From: Candidatus Hydrogenedentota bacterium
GTDB taxonomy: Bacteria; Hydrogenedentota; Hydrogenedentia; Hydrogenedentales; SLHB01
Direction: 5' to 3'
NCBI GenBank assembly: GCA_019695095.1
Contig: JAIBAQ010000058.1
Coordinates: forward strand, 1 to 32,910
Length of the DNA: 32,910 bases
The notes under the pieces were generated by a model. The model saw only the letters and a list, made by a program, of their open reading frames with translations. It was not told the DNA's origin and made no database searches. The position numbers and the translations under genes were made by a program. Positions 1 to 6,993 of this stretch are shown in pieces; within the stretch, counting starts at the first letter, position 1; the number at the start of each line of letters is the position of its first letter.

Positions 1-2
1 CG

Positions 3-152
3 CGCGAACAGCTTAGCGAAAACCGTCCAAAATCTGCTCAAACCAGCATCGACGTGGGGCAACGCTTTGATCGTGTCCTCATTCGCGAAACACTCAATCC
101 CGACTCGCCCTACTTCGAACAATACCTTGCAGCACTGAACTGTCCACCGTAA
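3..152 (+). CDS. C-terminal fragment of an unidentified protein (5' truncated by window edge)
   Basis: An open frame enters from the left edge and ends at TAA 150-152, giving 49 residues that finish ...PYFEQYLAALNCPP. Of the three plus frames, one stops almost at once. The other runs to a stop near 141 but reads as low-complexity, basic and serine-rich sequence. The chosen frame has a balanced composition with acidic and aromatic residues (RFDRVLIRETLNPDS), as expected for the tail of a folded protein. I do not recognise the family. It converges on the cytochrome gene that ends at 251, with a short-period tandem repeat between them. Confidence 0.5.
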   Translation, partial: REQLSENRPKSAQTSIDVGQRFDRVLIRETLNPDSPYFEQYLAALNCPP

Positions 153-180
153 TGCCCGCTCCACAAGACGTCACTACCCG

Positions 181-250
181 CGCTGCCCGTGTTGGTCCGT
201 GCTGGTCCGTGTCGGTCCGTGTCAGTCTGTGTCAGTCTGTGTTCGTCAGT
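181..250. repeat. 10-bp-period tandem repeat between convergent genes
   Basis: About seven consecutive 10-bp units, five of them well matched (191-240). The plus-strand consensus is GTYRGTCYGT, which reads ACRGACYGAC on the minus strand. The outer units (181-190 and 241-250) are degenerate. The array ends exactly at the stop codon of the 13-heme cytochrome gene (251-253), so it would form the start of that transcript's 3' untranslated region. It shows no dyad symmetry of terminator type and no T-run. The period is close to one DNA helical turn. Function unknown. Confidence 0.8.
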
Positions 251-1483
251 CTATTCTTTGGGTTTTGCCGCTTCCTCGGGAGGCGGGAATGTCGTTCGCC
301 CGTCGTCGTGGCACGCGGAACAATCGGTGGGCTTGCCCATGCCGTTCGGGTGGCATGCGATGCAATCCAGTTCGATGTGGTTTTCGTCGAGCACCAGACC
401 CGTCACGCTGTGATCGAACTTCTCCGGCGTCCAGTCGGGAGCATGGCAGGTCTCGCATTTCGCATCGACGGGCTGCATGCGCGCGGCGCCACCGTGGCAC
501 TGACGGCACGACAGTTCTTTGTGATACGCGGCCAGCGCAACACCCGCGACCCGTTCGTGATCGAATCCTTGGGTCGGTTCGGTCGCGTGGCAATAGGTGC
601 AGTTGTCGGTTGTTTCTTTCTCGTGGCAGCGCACACAGTCTTCATGCGGGTCCTGCCGGACGTGAGGCTCGCGCTTGCCGTTGTCGTGGCATGTGCTGCA
701 ATTCTGCTTGCGGTGACAGTCAACGCATCGCAGGCCGAACACGTCGACGTGTTCGCGGTGGTGGAACGTCACTACGGGCGCGTCTTCCAGCTCCTTTGCG
801 TCATAGACCTTCGTATCCGGCGCCTCAATGTTCGGATGCAGGCTGCCCATGATGTCCGTTGGGTCTGTCGGAAGTTTCACTTCGACGCCCGGCGCGCGCT
901 TTGCATGGCAGATGGCGCAGTCGGTCTTGTGGTCCCACTCCCGGTGACAATTCAGACACTGCCGGTGGTAAGCGCCCTTCAGGCTGGGCTTCTCCAGGTT
1001 CGTCGCCTCCGATGGCCCGTTGTGGCACGCGCTGCACTTGAGGATGTGGCCGTCGGGATTGGCATGGTGGCATGTCGCGCATCCCACGCCCATATCCGTC
1101 ATCGAAGCGTGCAGCTTATGCGGGAAGACAACGGGCACGTACAACTCGGACAACTGATCCATAATCACGAAATCCGGCGATGGATTGTCCTCGATCTTGG
1201 CGGGTGCTTCATGCGGACGCGGACAGTTTTTCAGTTTCGCATCTTCAGCAGAAGTGGGCGCTTCGGACTCATGGCACACGTTGCACTTGGGAATGACCTC
1301 GGTCGAAGCGACCGGCATGGCAGGTGGCTCGGGTGAAGGCTGTGCCGCTGCCTGAGCCTCTGGCGCGTGAGATTGCTCGGGAGCGGCCTGTTCCTGGGCC
1401 TCTTGCTGGGCCAGTACTCCACCGAGTGGCAGCAGAACCACAAGGGTGCAGAACGCCCCTACTAGAAAATACCGTGTCCGCAT
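251..1483 (-). CDS. Periplasmic 13-heme cytochrome c
   Basis: A 410-residue protein with an N-terminal signal sequence (MRTRYFLVGAFCTLVVLLPL..., likely cut near VLAQ) followed by a proline/alanine/glutamate-rich linker. I count 13 CxxCH haem c motifs, in order CNVCH, CATCH, CSACH, CLNCH, CAICH, CVDCH, CSTCH, CVRCH, CTYCH, CRQCH, CETCH, CIACH and CSACH. Interspersed histidines could serve as distal ligands, as in class III/HmcA-type multihaem cytochromes. One further site reads CPRPH, a CxxxH lacking the second cysteine. The ATG has a GAGGGG ribosome site 8 nt upstream, and only 5 nt separate it from the NrfD-like gene. It is the likely periplasmic electron acceptor or donor for the two upstream-encoded subunits. 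The physiological partner is unknown. Confidence 0.93.
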   Translation of the reverse strand: MRTRYFLVGAFCTLVVLLPLGGVLAQQEAQEQAAPEQSHAPEAQAAAQPSPEPPAMPVASTEVIPKCNVCHESEAPTSAEDAKLKNCPRPHEAPAKIEDNPSPDFVIMDQLSELYVPVVFPHKLHASMTDMGVGCATCHHANPDGHILKCSACHNGPSEATNLEKPSLKGAYHRQCLNCHREWDHKTDCAICHAKRAPGVEVKLPTDPTDIMGSLHPNIEAPDTKVYDAKELEDAPVVTFHHREHVDVFGLRCVDCHRKQNCSTCHDNGKREPHVRQDPHEDCVRCHEKETTDNCTYCHATEPTQGFDHERVAGVALAAYHKELSCRQCHGGAARMQPVDAKCETCHAPDWTPEKFDHSVTGLVLDENHIELDCIACHPNGMGKPTDCSACHDDGRTTFPPPEEAAKPKE

Positions 1484-1488
1484 AGAGA

Positions 1489-2733
1489 CTACCCCTCGGC
1501 CCGCCGCCCCAACGCTGGAAGTGCATCACCCTCGACAGCGGGTAGAACGGGGAATATTGTCACGAAGACTCGATAGACCAGCATCAGCGTAGCGATCAAC
1601 CCCAGTGTGATGAGTATCTCGCCGATGCTCGGCACATAGCGATGCGTTGCGTAATGAGGCTGATAGGCCACGATGTATACGTTGATTCGATTCAGGGCTA
1701 CGCCAAGCACGATGAGCGTGTTGGCAATAAAGAGCCAGCTTGGCGACCGCCGGACGCGGCCAGACAGCAGCATGCAAAACGGAAGGAGCACTCCGGCTCC
1801 CACTTCCACCATAAACATGGTTGAAGCGAAGGAACCGTCCCATAGGTGGCCGTACGCGTTCCTCACCATCAGGTCGGTGATCTTCGCGGCCATGTAGATG
1901 CCCAGAAACAAGAGCGCAAGCCGGCTCAGCGGCGTGAGGACGTGCATCTCGGGTTCACGTCGAAAACTCTTCGCCGAGACCATCGATTCAAAGATCACCA
2001 TCGGGAAACCGACCGCGATCGCCGACAGCAGGAACAACAACGGAAGGATGGGTGTGTACCACAATGGGTGAACCTTGTAGGGAGCAATCAACATCAACGC
2101 CCCCAACGAGGATTGGTGCATGCAGGAAAGCACGACGCCCGCGATGATGAACACGACCATGGTCTTGCTCAGTGTCCGCTCGGCCACTTCGAGAAAGCGC
2201 TTCACGGGGTTCTGAAACACGGCCAATGGTCCCCATAGCCGTCCGCCTTTGCGCGACCATTCGCACACAATGGGCAAGAACTCGATGTACAGCACCGTCA
2301 AGTAGGCCATCACGCACATGCCCACTTCGAATAGAACGGAATTTCCCTGCCACATCGTGGGCCAGGCCGGATGCCAGATATTGTAGTATCTCCCCAGGTC
2401 GACCATCAGACCCAGGCCCACGAACGTGTAGCCCAGCATTGCCGTGAGCAACGCCGGGCGCACCACCGGCAAGTAACGACCGCGATGAAAGATGTGCGTC
2501 AGTGCCGCGGACGTGAAACCACCCGCGGCCAGGGCCACGCCCGTCGCCACATCTACCGCAATCCAAAGTCCCCATGGATACCGATCGTCCAGGTTCGTCA
2601 TCGACGCCAAACCAAACACGAACCTGTAGAGCGCCAATCCGCCTGCGATTGCGGCCAGCACCATCAATACGCCTACCCCCGGCGTGAAGAACTTCCGATT
2701 GACCGGCGCGGCGGCAAGACCATGCGCACTCAT
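1489..2733 (-). CDS. NrfD/HybB/HmcC-type integral membrane quinone-interacting subunit
   Basis: A 414-residue, strongly hydrophobic protein with roughly ten predicted membrane segments and the family's characteristic stretches (DDRYPWGLWIAVDVATG near residues 49-65, and LMVDLGRYYNIWHP). Members of the NrfD/PsrC/HybB superfamily are haem-free membrane anchors. They exchange electrons between the quinone pool and a periplasmic four-cluster ferredoxin-like subunit. The ATG overlaps the stop of the Fe-S gene by 4 nt (ATGA, 2730-2733), which implies translational coupling, and the cytochrome gene follows after 5 nt. No hydrogenase or molybdopterin catalytic subunit is encoded nearby. I infer a quinone:multihaem-cytochrome oxidoreductase similar to Hmc-type complexes. 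The direction of electron flow cannot be read from sequence. Confidence 0.9.
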   Translation of the reverse strand: MSAHGLAAAPVNRKFFTPGVGVLMVLAAIAGGLALYRFVFGLASMTNLDDRYPWGLWIAVDVATGVALAAGGFTSAALTHIFHRGRYLPVVRPALLTAMLGYTFVGLGLMVDLGRYYNIWHPAWPTMWQGNSVLFEVGMCVMAYLTVLYIEFLPIVCEWSRKGGRLWGPLAVFQNPVKRFLEVAERTLSKTMVVFIIAGVVLSCMHQSSLGALMLIAPYKVHPLWYTPILPLLFLLSAIAVGFPMVIFESMVSAKSFRREPEMHVLTPLSRLALLFLGIYMAAKITDLMVRNAYGHLWDGSFASTMFMVEVGAGVLLPFCMLLSGRVRRSPSWLFIANTLIVLGVALNRINVYIVAYQPHYATHRYVPSIGEILITLGLIATLMLVYRVFVTIFPVLPAVEGDALPALGRRAEG

Positions 2734-3662
2734 GAGACCCCCTTCGGCTTCGAAGAGGAGGCATCTTTGGCGGACGCAGCCCCGTGCGAAGAATCGTCTT
2801 TAAACGCGGTTATGGCCGCCCCCAACACGCCGAACAGCAACAGCGGCGGAATGCCGAACTTGAAGATGCTGTGCTGCAACGTCTCCGTGAGCTGCGGAAT
2901 AGGTTTGTCACCCAACGTTAGAAATCCCAATTCCTCGAACGGCTTCGCGGCGAGATACAACCACCGCGTTCCGCCTACTTCGTGTTCGCCGTACACGTTG
3001 TTGACATACTTGTCCGGATACTTGGCAATCCTCTCGTGCGCCAGGGCCAGTAGCTCCGTCCGCTTTCCATATGTAAGGCACATGGGCGGGCACATCTCCG
3101 CGCACGCGGGAATCTTCGCTTCGTTCTTCACGCGCTCGAAACAGAACACGCATTTCCTCACGCGCGGCGTCAGGGGATCCGAGTACTCGTAAGCGGGCAC
3201 TTCAAACGGGCACGCAACCATGCAATATCTGCAGCCCATGCATTTGCCCGCGTCATAGACAACGGCGCCGTTTTCGGCCGTAGTCAATGCGCCCACCAGG
3301 CACGCTGACACGCACGCAGGCTTCACGCAGTGCATGCATTGGCTCTTAACATAGATGGGTTGGTCGGGGGTGTTGGGCTGCGGGTACCGGTTTACGACGG
3401 TGTAGGCGTCGGCGACCATTCTTCGGGGCTGGTCGAATACCGACGTATCCTCGAACGACTCGCGCGAGCGCCCCGACAGTCCCTGGGCCTGGTCACACGC
3501 AAATTCGCATTTTCGGCATCCGATGCATTCCGTCGTGTCGACGAGCATCGCCATGCCATCGTCTTCCGTCGGGTCGTTGGATTCGCCGAGGGCCGGACCT
3601 GCACACATGCAGGTTGCGCCTGCCCCCAATAGATGCAGGAATCCTCTTCGATTGAGTTCCAA
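2730..3662 (-). CDS. Tat-exported four-[4Fe-4S] ferredoxin-like subunit (HybA/HmcB/DsrO-like)
   Basis: A 310-residue protein. I chose a TTG start at 3660-3662 because a strong GGAGGT site lies exactly 6 nt upstream (3669-3674) and translation then begins MELNRRGFLHLLG, a twin-arginine signal. The longer ATG at 3713 has no comparable ribosome site and would bury that signal. Four cysteine groups follow: CIGCRKCEFAC, CMHCVKPACVSAC, CMGCRYCMVAC and CVFC...CAEMC. They would ligate four [4Fe-4S] clusters. A single C-terminal membrane segment (IPPLLLFGVLGAAITAF) resembles the anchor of HybA. It is the first gene of a three-gene operon with the NrfD-like and 13-haem proteins and probably relays electrons between them at the periplasmic face. 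Confidence 0.92.
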   Translation of the reverse strand: MELNRRGFLHLLGAGATCMCAGPALGESNDPTEDDGMAMLVDTTECIGCRKCEFACDQAQGLSGRSRESFEDTSVFDQPRRMVADAYTVVNRYPQPNTPDQPIYVKSQCMHCVKPACVSACLVGALTTAENGAVVYDAGKCMGCRYCMVACPFEVPAYEYSDPLTPRVRKCVFCFERVKNEAKIPACAEMCPPMCLTYGKRTELLALAHERIAKYPDKYVNNVYGEHEVGGTRWLYLAAKPFEELGFLTLGDKPIPQLTETLQHSIFKFGIPPLLLFGVLGAAITAFKDDSSHGAASAKDASSSKPKGVS

Positions 3663-3997
3663 GGTGCTACCTCCAGATGCGCAGCCTCGCCGAGTTGCCT
3701 CGCAATCCTGCATTGAAAGGCGCTGGACGCAGTACTAGCCGCACAGCCGCAAGGGTCTGCCTGCCGATTCGCTGTTGGATTCCCCCGAGATGCTATTCTG
3801 CGAATCGACACAATGTGTTGTGCAAAATCCGTACCAGCAATCGCTGTTCTTTGGGTTTTCGGCGTAAGCCATGATAGGTACCGGCCTTAGCGCGTGGGTC
3901 CGTATTGCTCCAAAAGGTGACGAAATGTCCGAAGTACACACTTGCGCTCAGGACAGATGTGCTCACAGACAGCGAGAGGCGAGACCGGGGAATACAG
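3663..3997. other. Intergenic region upstream of the redox operon
   Basis: 335 nt between the 3' end of the lyase gene and the TTG start of the Fe-S gene, both on the minus strand, so it should hold the redox operon's promoter. I see a short dyad (CACAA-TGTG-TTGTG) around 3811-3824 that could be an operator half-site pair. I found no convincing -35/-10 pair, terminator or riboswitch-like structure. A 68-codon minus-strand frame here has no recognisable features and I do not call it. Confidence 0.4.
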
Positions 3998-5476
3998 TCA
4001 GCGGAATAGCCTCTTCAAACGAGACGTGACCTTCATCGCCTTGACCACGAGCGGAGGTAGCGCTGGCGGGGTAGAGACGTTTTCGGTAGTTGGTGCGTCC
4101 GCCTGGGGCGCACTCAGATCGGGAATCCCGCCCTCCGCGCTATACATCTTTTCGACAATGGCTAATACTTGACGCTTCACCAGCCGGCGCATTGGCGCTT
4201 TGGCGATTAGCCCATAGAGGGGGGCGCTGCCTTCAAACGCGGTATCGGGATGGTCTTTGACGTAAGCCACGGCCTCGCGCAGGTCATCCAGATAGGAGTC
4301 AACGATTTCTGCGTGGCCGGGATTTAGAATCATGTGCAGGCTTTCGGGGCGCTGCAGTCGATCGATGTGCCATTTGCGTGCCTCGAGCTGATCTCCGACG
4401 GCGTAGGTGCTTAAACCGGGAATACGTGCGCCGTAGGCGATGATCGACATGGCGGGCTTGCCCAACACTTCCAACTCGGGGATTGCGTTGATGCCCTCGT
4501 AGAATCGCTTCGTGACCACCATCACGCCCTTGGCGTTCTCGACATATCCACTGCGGCCCAGTGCATGCAAGGCGCCCCACGCTGCGGCAATCGCGCCGCC
4601 GGGCCGCGTTCCCGCCAAGGTCGGCGACGCATACACCCCGCCGCACCAATCCGTTGCGGCGCTGAACTGATACCGCAGGTAATCCATGCCGCGATACACG
4701 ATTACGCTTGCCCCCTTGGCGGCGTAACCGTACTTGTGTACGTCCGCCGACATGGACGTCACTCCCGGTACGCGGAAATCGAATGGCGCAATGGGCGCTA
4801 TTTGGTGCGCCGAACCAAGTTGCTCGACGAACGGCAGTAGAAATCCTCCGATACAGCCATCCACATGGACAGGCAATCCGCGCGATTGGCCCAGGGCGGC
4901 AATATCCGCTATGGGATCGACGACTCCGTAGGGATAGCACGCGGCACTTCCAACCACGGCGATGGTGTTGCGCGTGATTGCCCGCGCCATGGCATCCACA
5001 TCCGCGCGAAAGTCCTTCTGTAGCGGCGTCGGAATCATCTTGACGTCGAAGTACTCGCCCGCTTTGAAGAACGCCGCGTGCGCGGATTCCGGCAAGACGA
5101 TCTCCGGACGTCTCACCCACGGCCGGTGCTTGCGCGCGTGCTGTCGGTATGTCAGCACGGCCAACAGCAGACTCTCGGTACCCCCGGAAGTCATCGTCCC
5201 TACGACTGAATCATCGCCATGCAGCAAGTCCGCGGTGATGCGGACCACTTCATGTTCCATCCGCTGGAGACTCTGGAAGGCCATGGGATTCAGGCCATTC
5301 GTGGCCATGAACAAGTTGTGCGCCTGCCGAACAAATTCCGAATGGGCCTCGGAGTGGTCGTACACCAGTCCGAACGCCCGATGTTCTTTCCAGGCCACGT
5401 CACGGCGTGCCATCTCCTGCATTGCGTCCAGCAACGCCGGATGCGGCACGCCTTGTTCAGGCAACGTGGTTGCCAT
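3998..5476 (-). CDS. Sphingosine-1-phosphate lyase-like PLP-dependent decarboxylase-fold enzyme
   Basis: A 492-residue group II PLP-dependent decarboxylase family protein. From memory of the human and yeast enzymes, it matches the sphingosine-1-phosphate lyase branch closely along its length: TSGGTESLLLA near 96-106, PESAHAAFFKAG at 129-140, LPVHVDGCIGGFLLPF near 201-216 (Asp206 would contact the PLP ring nitrogen), and SADVHKYGYAAKG at 243-255 with Lys248 as the Schiff-base lysine. DWCGGVYASPTLAGTRPGG follows. Unlike the eukaryotic enzyme it has no N-terminal membrane helix and should be cytosolic. About 35 C-terminal residues are proline-rich and then basic. Start chosen at the ATG with an upstream purine-rich GGAGGGG. 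A glutamate/tyrosine decarboxylase role is possible but less well supported. 56 nt separate it from the upstream propeller gene, so co-transcription is plausible. Confidence 0.85.
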   Translation of the reverse strand: MATTLPEQGVPHPALLDAMQEMARRDVAWKEHRAFGLVYDHSEAHSEFVRQAHNLFMATNGLNPMAFQSLQRMEHEVVRITADLLHGDDSVVGTMTSGGTESLLLAVLTYRQHARKHRPWVRRPEIVLPESAHAAFFKAGEYFDVKMIPTPLQKDFRADVDAMARAITRNTIAVVGSAACYPYGVVDPIADIAALGQSRGLPVHVDGCIGGFLLPFVEQLGSAHQIAPIAPFDFRVPGVTSMSADVHKYGYAAKGASVIVYRGMDYLRYQFSAATDWCGGVYASPTLAGTRPGGAIAAAWGALHALGRSGYVENAKGVMVVTKRFYEGINAIPELEVLGKPAMSIIAYGARIPGLSTYAVGDQLEARKWHIDRLQRPESLHMILNPGHAEIVDSYLDDLREAVAYVKDHPDTAFEGSAPLYGLIAKAPMRRLVKRQVLAIVEKMYSAEGGIPDLSAPQADAPTTENVSTPPALPPLVVKAMKVTSRLKRLFR

Positions 5477-5532
5477 GCGGATCTATCCCCTCCCCCCGTT
5501 TCGGTCCGCTTCTTCTCGAATGGAACGCGCGA

Positions 5533-6762
5533 CTATTTGGCTTTAATATCGTAGGCGTAAAGTGAACCGTCATACCGGACGTACAACCGTCCGCCAGCAA
5601 TGGTCGGATGGGCCCAGTGCTTGTCCCTGCCCTTTGCAACGACAAAGGTCCCCGTTTTCTCGAACTTCTCGGGCGACGCCTTGACCAGGCTCATGATACC
5701 CTTCTTCGGACCTTCGTACGTGTACAGCATTCCGTCGGCGTACTCGACGACCGCCTGCGAAATCTCGTCGGCGCTCCACTTCACAGTGCCGGTCGCCAGT
5801 TCGATGCAGAACAGCTTGCCATTGTTGTGACCCGCACCGTAGATATAGCCGTCAAGCAACACAACGCCGTGGTGTTGGCAATCGAGGTTCTTGTCGGACC
5901 ACTTGGGCGTCACGGAAGCACCGTCCTTCGAGACTTCAAGCATGCCACCGCCTGAGCCGTAGCCGGCCGTGTAATAGAGCATGTTTCCTTGGAGGACCGG
6001 AGTGACGGCATGAATGTCATAGTCGGTCTCGTGCTTGTGGGTCCAGAGGACCTTGCCATCCTTGGTGTCGACGCCGATCACGGACTTCGCCGTCATCGTT
6101 ACCAGCACGCGGCGACCATCAAATTGAAAAACATCCGGTGCGCAATAGGCATGGGGCTCGCTGAATCCCTTCGTCGTCCAGACCGTGTCGCCGGTCATCT
6201 TGTTGAGTGCGACTACGGACGCATCCTGGCCGCCCGGCGTACAGAACACGAGATCGCCGTCCACGAGCACCGATTCCGCGATCGACCACGATACGTCCTG
6301 CCCGCCAAACTTGGTCTTCGTATCGACCTGCCAAATGGGCTTTCCATCCGCAGTGCTCATACACGTCAACACGCCCAGGCCGGAGATCACATAAAGGCGG
6401 TCTCCATCGATGGTCGGCGTCGTGCGCGAACCCGCAGCCTGCTTATCGAGTGTTTCCGTCCCGTAGGGCGACTTCCACTTCAGCTTTCCGGAAAGGTCGA
6501 GCGCAAACACGTATCCTTGATTGTCATCGAGCATCCCCGGAACGTAGATCGTGTCACCCACGACTGACGCCGAGGCGTATCCCGCGCCGATTCCATCCGA
6601 TTTCCATAGCAGGGCCGGCCCCCCCTCAGGCCACGCCTTGAGCAGACCCGTATCGGCGAATTTGCCGTCCCTATCGGGACCTCTGAACTGCGGTGAATCC
6701 GCCCCCATGGCTACTACAGACCCTACGAGAAGAATGAGCAGAAACCCTGTCGTCTTTTTCAT
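5533..6762 (-). CDS. Secreted PQQ-like beta-propeller repeat protein
   Basis: A 409-residue protein with a signal peptide (MKKTTGFLLILLVGSVVAMG) followed by the QFRGPDRDG opening typical of BamB/PQQ-like propellers in planctomycete-type genomes. Repeating blades carry the Trp-docking pattern (for example GKLKWKSPYG, GKPIWQVDTK, GDTVWTTKG, GKVLWTHKH, GTVKWSADE). There is no evidence for real PQQ binding or dehydrogenase activity, and such proteins are usually structural or binding modules. The ATG is preceded by GGAG at 8 nt. It is a paralogue of the divergently transcribed protein at 6994-8292, sharing the GLL(K/R)AWPE(G/S)GP segment. Function unknown. Confidence 0.88.
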   Translation of the reverse strand: MKKTTGFLLILLVGSVVAMGADSPQFRGPDRDGKFADTGLLKAWPEGGPALLWKSDGIGAGYASASVVGDTIYVPGMLDDNQGYVFALDLSGKLKWKSPYGTETLDKQAAGSRTTPTIDGDRLYVISGLGVLTCMSTADGKPIWQVDTKTKFGGQDVSWSIAESVLVDGDLVFCTPGGQDASVVALNKMTGDTVWTTKGFSEPHAYCAPDVFQFDGRRVLVTMTAKSVIGVDTKDGKVLWTHKHETDYDIHAVTPVLQGNMLYYTAGYGSGGGMLEVSKDGASVTPKWSDKNLDCQHHGVVLLDGYIYGAGHNNGKLFCIELATGTVKWSADEISQAVVEYADGMLYTYEGPKKGIMSLVKASPEKFEKTGTFVVAKGRDKHWAHPTIAGGRLYVRYDGSLYAYDIKAK

Positions 6763-6837
6763 CTGAAACGCTCCATTGATAATTCTTTCGAATCATGGGA
6801 CAATTGGGCAGCCAAGCATGTCTTGAAAAGGTACTTT

Positions 6838-6867
6838 ATTTTAGGGCAGGAAGACTGCGGTTCACAA
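6838..6867 (-). promoter_or_regulatory. Candidate sigma-70-type promoter for the minus-strand propeller gene
   Basis: On the minus strand TTGTGA (6862-6867) and TAAAAT (6838-6843) are separated by 18 nt and lie about 75 nt before the ATG at 6762. The spacing and hexamers are plausible, but this is pattern matching only. It would drive the propeller gene and perhaps the downstream lyase gene. No equally good pair is visible for the divergent plus-strand gene. Confidence 0.35.
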
Positions 6868-6993
6868 GACCCTTGACTCGTGCCCATGACATGCTCTTCA
6901 CTGGCCTTGCTGCCGCCCGAAAGCGGTACACGGACGCATCAGGCCAAGGTATACGAGAACTCCATGCTCAAAGAAAACAAGAAGGGTTCTATC

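Noticed and set aside
152-1336. 394-codon plus-strand open frame
   Set aside because: It is antisense to the 13-haem cytochrome, whose signal peptide and 13 CxxCH motifs are unambiguous. The plus frame has no family features.
3735-3941. Small 68-codon minus-strand frame in the redox operon leader
   Set aside because: No ribosome site, signal, domain or other coding signature. Treated as leader sequence.
6873-6901. TTGACT as -35 of a promoter for the plus-strand propeller gene
   Set aside because: No acceptable -10 hexamer at 16-18 nt downstream.
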